64,000 nucleotides of DNA, from positions 1 to 64,000 of the forward strand of contig CACXYM010000007.1 of assembly GCA_902771935.1 (NCBI GenBank), read 5' to 3'. Below the pieces are notes generated by a model. The model was not told where the DNA came from and did no database searches. It worked only from the letters and a program-made list of their open reading frames with translations. Made by a program: the position numbers and the translations under genes. This stretch comes from an uncultured Bacteroidales bacterium. GTDB lineage: Bacteria; Bacteroidota; Bacteroidia; Bacteroidales; Paludibacteraceae. Shown here piece after piece: positions 45,435 to 53,535 of this stretch; positions within the stretch are counted from its first letter, which is position 1; every line of letters starts with the position of its first letter.

Positions 45435-46712
45435 ATGCGAGACACAGAGATTTTTGACCTCATCCGCCGTGAGCGCGAGCGTCAGACCAAAGGTATTGAA
45501 CTGATTGCTTCTGAGAACTTCGTTTCCGATGAAGTATTACAAGCAATGGGTAGTGTACTGACCAATAAGTATGCTGAAGGCTATCCAGGGAAACGTTATT
45601 ACGGAGGTTGCGAAATCGTCGATTTGGCGGAAGATGTAGCCCGCGAGCGACTCAAAAAGCTGTACAACGCCGAATGGGTCAACGTACAACCTCACTCCGG
45701 CGCGCAAGCTAATATGGCAGTTTTCATGGCGTGCCTGCAAGCCGGCGATACTTTCCTTGGACTTAATCTCAGTCATGGTGGACACCTTAGCCATGGCTCT
45801 GCAGTCAACTTCTCAGGTCTTATGTTCCACGCGCTATCCTATAGTGTTCGCGAGGATACAGGACTCGTCGATTACGATGAACTGGAGAAAATTGCCCGCG
45901 AACAACACCCCAAACTGATTATTGCCGGAGCTTCAGCATATAGCCGCGAGTGGGATTACGCCCGCATTCGTCGCGTAGCAGACGAGATTGGAGCTATCTT
46001 TATGGTGGACATGGCACATCCTGCAGGATTGATTGCTGCCGGATTTTTGGACAATCCGCTACGTCATGCGCATATCGTGACTACCACCACGCACAAAACG
46101 CTTCGTGGTCCTCGAGGCGGCGCCATATTGATAGGAAAAGATTTCCCAAATCCGTGGGGAAAGACAACACCTAAAGGCGAAGTCAAAATGATGTCCGCCC
46201 TACTCGATTCCGCCGTATTCCCTGGCGTTCAAGGCGGTCCGTTGGAGCACGTTATTGCAGCTAAAGCCGTTGCTTTTGGAGAGGCTCTTCTTCCATCCTT
46301 TAAAGACTACCAACTTCAAGTAAAGCGCAACGCAGCCGTCATGGCGCAAGCGTTAGTGGACAAAGGCTATAAGATTATCTCCGGCGGCACGGACAACCAC
46401 TCCATGTTAGTTGACCTGCGCACCAAGTATCCGGATCTGACGGGTAAAGTAGCCGAGCACGCACTCGTTGCTGCCGATATCACAGCAAATAAGAATATGG
46501 TTCCGTTTGACAGCCGTAGCGCTTTCCAAACGAGCGGACTGAGATTTGGCACACCAGCAATCACTACCCGCGGTCTCAAGGAAGACAAGATGCCGTGGAT
46601 TGTTGATTTGATTGACCAAGTGCTCCAAAATCCAGAGAGTGAAACTAATATCGCAAAAGTGCGCAGCGAAGTTAATGCCGAAATGAATCAGCATCCACTC
46701 TTCGCATGGTAA
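45435..46712 (+). CDS. glyA: Serine hydroxymethyltransferase
   Basis: 425 residues. The PLP lysine lies in [14 protein letters not shown], and [21 protein letters not shown] and [10 protein letters not shown] are canonical. It interconverts serine and glycine with tetrahydrofolate, the main source of one-carbon units. Glycine decarboxylase (gcvP) is encoded about 7 kb away on the other strand, so both one-carbon routes are present. Single-gene unit, ending 6 nt from the convergent cdsA with no terminator between. Confidence 0.97.
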   Translation: MRDTEIFDLIRRERERQTKGIELIASENFVSDEVLQAMGSVLTNKYAEGYPGKRYYGGCEIVDLAEDVARERLKKLYNAEWVNVQPHSGAQANMAVFMACLQAGDTFLGLNLSHGGHLSHGSAVNFSGLMFHALSYSVREDTGLVDYDELEKIAREQHPKLIIAGASAYSREWDYARIRRVADEIGAIFMVDMAHPAGLIAAGFLDNPLRHAHIVTTTTHKTLRGPRGGAILIGKDFPNPWGKTTPKGEVKMMSALLDSAVFPGVQGGPLEHVIAAKAVAFGEALLPSFKDYQLQVKRNAAVMAQALVDKGYKIISGGTDNHSMLVDLRTKYPDLTGKVAEHALVAADITANKNMVPFDSRSAFQTSGLRFGTPAITTRGLKEDKMPWIVDLIDQVLQNPESETNIAKVRSEVNAEMNQHPLFAW

Positions 46713-46718
46713 AATTTG

Positions 46719-47546
46719 TTACAGTAAAATAATCAGTAAAGCTACTACCGGAGCAGCAAGAAGGGTGCTGTCAAAGCGATCCAAAACGCCACCGTGACCT
46801 GGCATAAATTTGCCGGAGTCTTTCACTCCGATAGTGCGTTTGAGCAAACTCTCCATCAAATCGCCGAACGTACCTGCAATGGCTATTACAAGAGTAAATG
46901 CAAGTGCTTTTGGAAGGCTGTCCATCCACCCTACCAGATAGAGCACATAGCCCGTCAATAATGAAAAGACGAAACCTCCAATCAAGCCTTCCCAACTCTT
47001 CTTCGGGCTCACGCGCGGGAACATCTTATGATTACCGTTTTTGCGTTTAGCCGTAAGACAGCCCACGCAATAAGCAGCAGTATCGTTCACCCAAATCGTA
47101 ATAAAGAGCGCTAAAAGAAGGTATTTGGAGTTATCCAAAATCGGATTCATGCATGCAAATGGGAACGCAATCATCATTTGACTGATAAGCACGTTACCCC
47201 AATTACGGATAGGATCAGCCTGTTTGAGCCATAGTTCGGCTAAAAGGAGAAGAGCCACGAAGCCTGCGTACGCACATTGCATGTACGCGAATTCCATAAT
47301 ATCTAATGTCTGTACTTGACAAAAGCACCACATCGTTGCAAACAAAAATCCTCCGGCAAGAGTTGAACCGATAGTAGTCAAACGGGTTGAACCTACTAAA
47401 TGATGGAACTCTCGAACCGCTAACATCGTAACTAATCCGAACAATACTCCGAAGAAAATCGGATGAACTAAAATACTGGCTATTACGAGCCCTATATACA
47501 CCACTCCGGATAGTAATCTTTGCCAAAAAGTACTCATAAAAATCAT
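46719..47546 (-). CDS. cdsA: Phosphatidate cytidylyltransferase
   Basis: 275 residues with about eight membrane helices and the CDP-diglyceride synthase signature near the C-terminus (S-P-K-K-S-W-E-G-L-I-G-G, then G-D-L-M-E-S-L-L-K-R and K-D-S-G-K-F-M-P-G-H-G-G-V-L-D-R-F-D-S). It makes CDP-diacylglycerol, the branch point of phospholipid synthesis. A second ATG three codons in (47537) is an equally good start. Transcribed from the minus-strand half of the overlapping promoter pair at 47562-47597. Confidence 0.94.
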   Translation of the reverse strand: MIFMSTFWQRLLSGVVYIGLVIASILVHPIFFGVLFGLVTMLAVREFHHLVGSTRLTTIGSTLAGGFLFATMWCFCQVQTLDIMEFAYMQCAYAGFVALLLLAELWLKQADPIRNWGNVLISQMMIAFPFACMNPILDNSKYLLLALFITIWVNDTAAYCVGCLTAKRKNGNHKMFPRVSPKKSWEGLIGGFVFSLLTGYVLYLVGWMDSLPKALAFTLVIAIAGTFGDLMESLLKRTIGVKDSGKFMPGHGGVLDRFDSTLLAAPVVALLIILL

Positions 47547-47561
47547 TTTTTTTCGAAATCG

Positions 47562-47593
47562 CTTGCAAAGGTACGACTTTTTTTGTACTTTTG
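47562..47593 (+). promoter_or_regulatory. Promoter of the 47623-50807 operon (overlapping pair)
   Basis: CTTG (47562-47565), 20-nt spacer, TACTTTTG (47586-47593). It interlocks with the cdsA promoter on the opposite strand: each -7 box lies right against the -33 box of the other. Confidence 0.82.
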
Positions 47594-47597
47594 CAAA
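47566..47597 (-). promoter_or_regulatory. Promoter of cdsA (overlapping pair)
   Basis: Minus-strand TTTG (47594-47597), 20-nt spacer, TACCTTTG (47566-47573), occupying the same 36 bp as the plus-strand promoter. Confidence 0.85.
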
Positions 47598-47622
47598 TTA
47601 TTTTACAAAAATATGCAAAATT

Positions 47623-47967
47623 ATGACTTCTGAAGAGCAATTAATGACAGAAGACGAGCGTCAACAGGTGGATTTCATGTGGAATTTAATTCCAGATGAA
47701 GATCGCAAAGGAATGACGCAAAACGACCTGCTTTTTGTTTTAGATACAATGGATGATTACCTCGAAGAAGCAGGTCTTTTGGAGGTTGATGAGAATGGCG
47801 AAATTACCTATTTGGATGGTGACGTAGATGAGACTGAACAGTTCGCTTATGTGCAAAAAGCAGTACAGGAAGCGGGTCGTGCGCTAACCAATACGCAGAT
47901 TCAACTCATCATGGATGCGGAAATGCAATACGGCATTGAGCAAGGCTATTACGAAGAAGAAGATTGA
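47623..47967 (+). CDS. Small acidic protein of unknown function
   Basis: 114 residues, very acidic and Gln/Glu/Asp-rich (M-T-E-D-E-R-Q-Q-V-D-F-M, E-N-G-E-I-T-Y-L-D-G-D-V-D-E, ending G-Y-Y-E-E-E-D), no signal peptide or membrane segment. I do not recognise a function; similar small acidic proteins occur beside cdsA in Bacteroidales. The ATG at 47623 is chosen because an earlier in-frame ATG at 47563 lies inside the promoter. The next gene begins one base after its stop. Confidence 0.75.
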   Translation: MTSEEQLMTEDERQQVDFMWNLIPDEDRKGMTQNDLLFVLDTMDDYLEEAGLLEVDENGEITYLDGDVDETEQFAYVQKAVQEAGRALTNTQIQLIMDAEMQYGIEQGYYEEED

Positions 47968-47968
47968 T

Positions 47969-49018
47969 ATGGCTACTTGTAGTGTTATCATATTAAATTG
48001 GAATGGCGCAAAGATGTTGCGTCAGTTTTTGCCAAATGTCCTCGAGAACACCAATAATCCCGATTATGAAGTAATAGTAGCGGATAATGGTTCAACCGAC
48101 AATAGTATTGATGCGGTACAAGAGATTAATACCAGTGCCTTAATGAAAGGTATTGCTCCGGCTCGTATCTTTCCATTCGAGACCAATTTGGGCTTTGCAG
48201 CCGGATATAACCAAGCTATTTCACAGGTGGATAGTGAATATGTTGTATTACTGAACTCTGATGTTGAAGTCACACAAAACTGGCTTGACCCATTGATTAC
48301 TTACATGGATCGTCATCCCGAAGTGGCAGCTTGTCAGCCTAAGATCCTCAGTTGGAAAGCCAAGCAAGACGGCAAACAAGTTTTTGAGCATGCAGGAGCG
48401 GCAGGTGGTCATATCGACAAACTCGGATATCCCTATTGCCGAGGTAGAATTATGGATTTCATTGAAGAAGACACCGGTCAATATGACACAAATGAGAGTT
48501 GCTTCTGGGCATCCGGTGCATGCATGTGCATGCGCGCAGAAATATATGAGGAGATAGGAGGCTTGGATGAAGCATTTTTTGCTCATATGGAAGAGATAGA
48601 CCTCTGTTGGCGTCTTAATGCCAGAAGTTGGTGGGTTGCCTGCGTTCCCAAGTCAGTTGTTTACCACGTAGGCGGTGCTTCACTTAACTACGGCAATCCA
48701 CGCAAGACATTCCTCAATTTCCGCAATAACTTAATCATGCTCTATAAGAATACTCCGCGAAAGAGACTCTTCCCTATTATGATAGCGCGTTTCTTTATGG
48801 ACTATGCCGCCGCACTCAATGACTTGGTTCACGGACGTTTTGCCAACAGCTGGGCAATAGTACGCGCAAGATACGCTTACCTATTCACCAAGCATAAGTT
48901 CCGTTCCAAGAGAAAAGAGAACTTACGCCTTACGACAGTAACAGATATGTCCACCATATCTCAACGCTCTATTGTATGGGATTATTATATTCAACATAAA
49001 AAGACTTTTCAAGCATGA
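47969..49018 (+). CDS. Family 2 glycosyltransferase (rhamnosyltransferase-like)
   Basis: 349 residues. I-I-L-N-W-N-G near the start, A-D-N-G-S-T-D-N-S, L-L-N-S-D-V-E-V (DxD metal site) and W-A-S-G-A-C-M-C-M with D-E-A-F-F-A-H-M-E-E-I-D-L-C-W-R are the WcaE/RfbF-type pattern. The C-terminus has an amphipathic basic region that may contact the membrane. It probably adds a sugar to a surface glycan; donor unknown. The start follows the previous stop by one base, and the stop overlaps the thioesterase start by ATGA. Confidence 0.9.
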   Translation: MATCSVIILNWNGAKMLRQFLPNVLENTNNPDYEVIVADNGSTDNSIDAVQEINTSALMKGIAPARIFPFETNLGFAAGYNQAISQVDSEYVVLLNSDVEVTQNWLDPLITYMDRHPEVAACQPKILSWKAKQDGKQVFEHAGAAGGHIDKLGYPYCRGRIMDFIEEDTGQYDTNESCFWASGACMCMRAEIYEEIGGLDEAFFAHMEEIDLCWRLNARSWWVACVPKSVVYHVGGASLNYGNPRKTFLNFRNNLIMLYKNTPRKRLFPIMIARFFMDYAAALNDLVHGRFANSWAIVRARYAYLFTKHKFRSKRKENLRLTTVTDMSTISQRSIVWDYYIQHKKTFQA

Positions 49019-49413
49019 AAGCATACAGACACGAAGTAAAATATTATGAGTGCGACCGGATGGGTATTACGCACCATTCAAATTACGTGCGCTTTATGGA
49101 AGAAGCCCGTATTGACTGGATGGATCAGTTAGGTTATGGCTTTGAGCGAATGGAAGCCGAAGGTGTAGTATCCCCAGTCATTGCTATTGAGTGTGAATAC
49201 AAACACCCTACAACGTTCAAAGACAAAATAGACATATCGCTGAAAGTCAGCGAGTTAAGTACTCTCAAGATATCCTTTGAATATACTATGAAAGTGGGTG
49301 AAACGATTGTTTGTACAGCCAAAAGCAAGCATTGTTTCTTTGAAGATGGTAAACCTATTATGGTAGAAAAACGTTTTCCTGAATTTTATCAAGCATTACT
49401 TAAAAATAGATAA
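49015..49413 (+). CDS. YbgC/FadM-type acyl-CoA thioesterase
   Basis: 132 residues, hot-dog fold. Y-E-C-D-R-M-G-I-T-H-H-S-N-Y is the 4HBT motif with the catalytic Asp (D-R-M-G). It hydrolyses acyl-CoA or acyl-ACP; substrate length is unknown. Overlaps the glycosyltransferase by 4 nt and precedes the phosphatase by 2 nt. Confidence 0.92.
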   Translation: MKAYRHEVKYYECDRMGITHHSNYVRFMEEARIDWMDQLGYGFERMEAEGVVSPVIAIECEYKHPTTFKDKIDISLKVSELSTLKISFEYTMKVGETIVCTAKSKHCFFEDGKPIMVEKRFPEFYQALLKNR

Positions 49414-49415
49414 TT

Positions 49416-50807
49416 ATGAAGAAAATTATCCTGTGCGCATTCGCCATATTATTGACTGTTAGCAGTTACGGCGAGTTGAAGTATGTTTTTTATATGATTG
49501 GTGACGGAATGGGAGCTAACCAAGTGTTAGCCGCTGAAATGTACCAAGCCGAGTTAGAAGGTCGTATTGGTCGTGTACCGCTAACGATGACAAGTTTTCC
49601 TGTTTTTGGGATGGCGACTACCTACTCTTCTTCTAATGGTATCACGGATTCGGCTGCAGCAGGAACGGCTTTGGCTACGGGACATAAGACCAATAATGGT
49701 TGTTTAGGGGTAGATAAAGACAGTGTGCCTGTTATCTCAATCGCTGAGGAGTGGCATAATGCAGGTTGGCCGGTAGGAATAATGACATCGGTTGCTATTG
49801 ATCATGCGACGCCTGGCGCATTCTACGCGCATGTGGATAATCGGAGTAAATATTACGAAATAGGAACCCAACTTGCTGCTACAGGATATGAGTTCTTTGG
49901 CGGCGCAGGATTCCATAAACCAGTCAACAAGAAAGACCCGTCTGCGATTAATCTCTATGACTTATGCGAACAAAAAGGCTATACTTTCGCGCGCGGATAT
50001 GAAGATGCACAAACAAAATTGGATGCTGAGAAACTAATTCTTGTACAAAAACATGACGGCATTGACAAAACGCAAGGTAGTGAAAGCCTTCCTTATGCTA
50101 TAGACCGACTTACAGATTATTTGACTTTGCCGCAGATTGTTGAGACGGCTATTGCTTATATGGCACCTAAAGGCAAGTTCTTTATGATGATTGAGGGCGG
50201 TAAGATAGATTACGCCGGTCATTCCGATGATGCTGCAACGAATATACAGGAAGTGCTTGATTTTGACCAAGCAATTCAATTGGCGTATCAGTTCTATCTC
50301 GCTCATCCTGATGAGACACTTATTGTTGTAACCGCAGATCATGAGACAGGTGGTATGGCACTCGGACATGGTGGAAAGTACGTGCTTAACCTGCAGTCGC
50401 TCCAATATCAGAACTGCTCTTCATGGAGCCTCAATCAACATATTCAGGCGCTATATAAACAATATGGGAAACGCTTGAAATGGGAACAAGTCCAAATGCT
50501 GTTACGCGATGATTTGGGTTTGTTTGATAAAGTAGAGGTTTCACCCAAACAAGAGGCTAAACTGAAGGCTGCCTACAAGAATCTTGTTTGTGGCAAAGGG
50601 AAAACAGAAAAGACCTTATACAACGATATCTCGGAATTGGGCGGATTAGCAATTGAGATTTACGACAAGAAAGGACGTATCGGTTGGACAAGTACCGGTC
50701 ATACAGCGGCCAATGTTCCGGTGTTTGCTATCGGTGTTGGAGCTGAACGATTTACAGGATGGTATGAAAACACGGATATTGTGAAGAAAATAAAAGCAGG
50801 GAACTAA
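49416..50807 (+). CDS. Secreted alkaline phosphatase
   Basis: 463 residues with a cleavable signal peptide (about 1-19). M-I-G-D-G-M-G (Asp30, metal), T-D-S79-A-A-A-G-T-A (nucleophile Ser), V-A-I-D-H-A-T-P, E-G-G-K-I-D-Y-A-G-H and T-A-D-H-E-T-G-G are the metal-binding and catalytic blocks. It releases phosphate from esters in the periplasm. The stop codon lies in the loop of the terminator hairpin at 50792-50817, shared with the convergent patatin gene. Confidence 0.94.
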   Translation: MKKIILCAFAILLTVSSYGELKYVFYMIGDGMGANQVLAAEMYQAELEGRIGRVPLTMTSFPVFGMATTYSSSNGITDSAAAGTALATGHKTNNGCLGVDKDSVPVISIAEEWHNAGWPVGIMTSVAIDHATPGAFYAHVDNRSKYYEIGTQLAATGYEFFGGAGFHKPVNKKDPSAINLYDLCEQKGYTFARGYEDAQTKLDAEKLILVQKHDGIDKTQGSESLPYAIDRLTDYLTLPQIVETAIAYMAPKGKFFMMIEGGKIDYAGHSDDAATNIQEVLDFDQAIQLAYQFYLAHPDETLIVVTADHETGGMALGHGGKYVLNLQSLQYQNCSSWSLNQHIQALYKQYGKRLKWEQVQMLLRDDLGLFDKVEVSPKQEAKLKAAYKNLVCGKGKTEKTLYNDISELGGLAIEIYDKKGRIGWTSTGHTAANVPVFAIGVGAERFTGWYENTDIVKKIKAGN

Positions 50808-50817
50808 CCCTGCTTTT
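50792..50817. terminator. Bidirectional terminator whose loop contains both convergent stop codons
   Basis: Perfect 10-bp stem (50792-50801 with 50808-50817), loop AACTAA. The plus-strand TAA (50805-50807) and the minus-strand TAG (complement of 50804-50806) both lie in this 6-nt loop. A- and T-runs flank the stem on both sides. Confidence 0.9.
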
Positions 50818-51658
50818 TTTCATATTCATCAATCTGTGCCATCATCTTATCATAACCGAAACGAATTATCTCTTCGGCATGATCGTATTCAAAGGAGCCG
50901 AATTGATTCATCGCAATATCGACGCAGATATCCGGAGGACATAGTTGTTTCATCAGTTCTGAGTTCTGCTGAATCATAACATCGGAACAACGGTCTAATA
51001 TAGTGAGTGAACTCATTTGTTTTTCAGTTGGCTTTAGTTTGCTACCTGCATATTTTTCGATAAAGGTTTCCAACCATGAAGGTGCTTTCTCTTCCTCTGG
51101 TTTAGTAATATATGCTCCACTAACGTTTACGCAAGCTAAGATATCCCCTTCCCTTCGCGCTACGCGATTTAGCGGCAACGGGTTGCACATTCCCCCATCC
51201 ATCAAAAGCATGCCATTTTCTTGCACAGGTTGTAAAAGTACTGGCAAAGCAAAAGAGGCACGTATGGCACGATTCAAATTCCCTGAGCGGAATACGACTT
51301 CTTTTCCATTATTCATGTCTGTCGCTACGAGCGATAAAGGAATATTGAGATTCTCTATCTGATAATCAGGAATCATATCTCCGATAGCCTTCATCAACTT
51401 TTCTCCTTTTACCAAATAGTTCTTTGTGAAAGTAAAGTCCATCAACTCAAACATGTGTCTGCTGGTCATATCTAAGAACCAAGCCTTGAGTTCCGGCAAT
51501 TTTCCTGCAGCAAACATGCCCGCAACAATAGACCCCATAGAACATCCAGCAATAGAAGAAATAGTATAGCCACGGTTTTCTAACGCCTCAATGCCGCCAA
51601 TATGTGCTAATCCACGGCTACTTCCACTCGACAATACTAATGCTACATTTTTACTCAT
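50804..51658 (-). CDS. Patatin-like phospholipase
   Basis: 284 residues from the ATG at 51658 (M-S-K-N-V-A-L-V-L-S-S-G). Oxyanion loop G-S-S-R-G-L-A-H-I-G, nucleophile elbow G-C-S-M-G-S and catalytic D-G-G (L-M-D-G-G-M) form the Ser-Asp dyad. It cleaves acyl chains from lipids, probably at the inner face of the membrane. An earlier in-frame ATG (51703) would overlap the upstream YitT gene by 44 nt; the chosen start follows that stop by one base. Last gene of the pheS operon. Confidence 0.9.
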   Translation of the reverse strand: MSKNVALVLSSGSSRGLAHIGGIEALENRGYTISSIAGCSMGSIVAGMFAAGKLPELKAWFLDMTSRHMFELMDFTFTKNYLVKGEKLMKAIGDMIPDYQIENLNIPLSLVATDMNNGKEVVFRSGNLNRAIRASFALPVLLQPVQENGMLLMDGGMCNPLPLNRVARREGDILACVNVSGAYITKPEEEKAPSWLETFIEKYAGSKLKPTEKQMSSLTILDRCSDVMIQQNSELMKQLCPPDICVDIAMNQFGSFEYDHAEEIIRFGYDKMMAQIDEYEKKQG

Positions 51659-51659
51659 A

Positions 51660-52622
51660 TCACTTTCCTTTAATTCGGTCAAACCCTTGTCCAAATACTC
51701 CATTTACATTGGCATAGCTAACAAACGCGTTGGGATCAATAGACTTTATAATACGCAAAATTAATGGTCCTTCTTGCTTGCTGGCTAAAACCATAACTAC
51801 TTCAATAGGTTTCTTGCTATACCATCCTTTTCCTTCCAAAACGGTTACACCACGTTTGGCGGTTTCATTAATAGCCGTAGCTATCTCTGCGTGCTTGGTT
51901 GAAAAAATAAAGAACTGTACGGATTGACGGATGCGTGACATAATCCAATCCAATGCGGCTGTGTATGAAACGGTCATACAGATACCGCACATAATACGCT
52001 TTATTTTGAAGTCACTTACACTGGTTATCTTATCCGCGAACGCTTCCGGTACAGGCAAGAAGTAACTGCTCAAGATGATGACCACATCGCAAATAACCAT
52101 TACCTTGCCTAATGATATATCGTGGTAATTGTTCACAACCATTGCAATAATATCTGTGCCGCCTGAGGAACCGTTATTTAACATCACGATGCCCAAACTG
52201 ATACCGAAAATGACGCCTCCGACAATACAAGCAACTAATGGATCCTCAATTAATGCCACTTCACGAATAGGTATAATTCTATACCAGAATGCCAAGACAA
52301 ATACACCAAACACTGTACGGATGCAGAATCTCCAACCTACTGTCAATGCGGCAATTAATAGTAAAATACAGTTTATGACAAGGGATGTAAGCCAAATTGG
52401 TAATGCACCACCGTAATTCGGGAAAAGAGAAGGCAAAAGTCCTTGTGTGGCATAATAAATAATCGAACATATACCGGTTAGTCCTCCGCCGACTACATTA
52501 TGTGGCACAAATATCCAGTTGACCATGAGCGCGAAAGGCGCAAGAGCAATAAAAATAAGCAAATACTCACGTGCTACAACTAAGCCATGTTGTTGAGGAG
52601 AATATTGGTCATGCGGGTTCAT
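51660..52622 (-). CDS. YitT-family membrane protein, copy 1
   Basis: 320 residues. Five to six membrane helices (about 15-215) with G-G-G-L-T-G and N-N-G-S-S-G-G-T-D-I, then a soluble DUF2179 domain (about 225-320, with F-I-F-S-T-K-H-A-E-I and I-D-P-N-A-F-V-S). The family is widespread and its function unknown. A close paralogue lies directly upstream with a 1-nt gap, so this is a tandem duplication. Confidence 0.9.
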   Translation of the reverse strand: MNPHDQYSPQQHGLVVAREYLLIFIALAPFALMVNWIFVPHNVVGGGLTGICSIIYYATQGLLPSLFPNYGGALPIWLTSLVINCILLLIAALTVGWRFCIRTVFGVFVLAFWYRIIPIREVALIEDPLVACIVGGVIFGISLGIVMLNNGSSGGTDIIAMVVNNYHDISLGKVMVICDVVIILSSYFLPVPEAFADKITSVSDFKIKRIMCGICMTVSYTAALDWIMSRIRQSVQFFIFSTKHAEIATAINETAKRGVTVLEGKGWYSKKPIEVVMVLASKQEGPLILRIIKSIDPNAFVSYANVNGVFGQGFDRIKGK

Positions 52623-52623
52623 A

Positions 52624-53535
52624 TTATTTCTCCTTTATAGAGTCAAAACCTTGTCCAAAGACGCCTATGGTCTGCGTTTCACTTACAAAAGCATTAGGAT
52701 CGATTGCTCGTACCAAGCGGAAGATACGGGTAGATTCATTTTTACGGGCAATCACCGTTATCACCTTTATATCTTTTCCTGTATAGCCACCGTGTCCATC
52801 CAAAATAGTCACGCCGCGAGGGATTTGCGTCATGATAGCACGCGCAATCTCATGGTATTCGGACGAGAATATAAAGAACTGAACCGATTGACGCACACGC
52901 GTCATCACCCAATCTACCGCAGTTGAAGACATAAAAGTATAGCACAAGCCAAACAAGACTTTTTCTATACTATGTACTTCCGGCAAGAAGTAAGCGCCAG
53001 AAATGATTAATATGTTACACGCTAACATCGCACGGCCCAAAGGGAGATGCACATAGCGCGACAAAATCATAGCAGTAATATCGGTACCACCCGTTGAACC
53101 ATTATTCAACAACACAATGCCTAAGCCGACTCCTGCAAATAAGCCGCCTAAGATTACCGCCATAAAAGGATCTGTTATCTCTGCCACTTCTGAAATTGGA
53201 ATAATTTTGAACCAAAGCGTTAAGCACAATACTCCATAAACCGTCCTTCGAACAAATTGCCAACTGACTAATTTTATGGCAGCAATAAGCAATGCCACAT
53301 TGATAACCAAGTTGGAAGCCCAAACAGGTATCAAGCCATCTGTTGCGAAGTAGAGTATCTCACACACACCGGCCAAACCTCCACCTACAATTGCGTGAGG
53401 AATAAGTAAACGGTTGACCACTATCGCAAACGGAGCACAGCCTATTGCAATAACGAGCAACTCTTTCAGCTCTACCCAAGGTTTCCACTTGCGGTAGCGA
53501 CGGATTTTATCAGCAAAACGTTCTTTTTTCTCCAT
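52624..53535 (-). CDS. YitT-family membrane protein, copy 2
   Basis: 303 residues with the same layout as its downstream paralogue: helices to about 205, N-N-G-S-T-G-G-T-D-I, and a DUF2179 domain ending V-F-G-Q-G-F-D. The two differ at many positions, so the duplication is old. Its ATG shares a base with the gcvP stop (TAATG). Partners of such tandem YitT pairs are unknown; they might act as heteromers. Confidence 0.9.
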   Translation of the reverse strand: MEKKERFADKIRRYRKWKPWVELKELLVIAIGCAPFAIVVNRLLIPHAIVGGGLAGVCEILYFATDGLIPVWASNLVINVALLIAAIKLVSWQFVRRTVYGVLCLTLWFKIIPISEVAEITDPFMAVILGGLFAGVGLGIVLLNNGSTGGTDITAMILSRYVHLPLGRAMLACNILIISGAYFLPEVHSIEKVLFGLCYTFMSSTAVDWVMTRVRQSVQFFIFSSEYHEIARAIMTQIPRGVTILDGHGGYTGKDIKVITVIARKNESTRIFRLVRAIDPNAFVSETQTIGVFGQGFDSIKEK

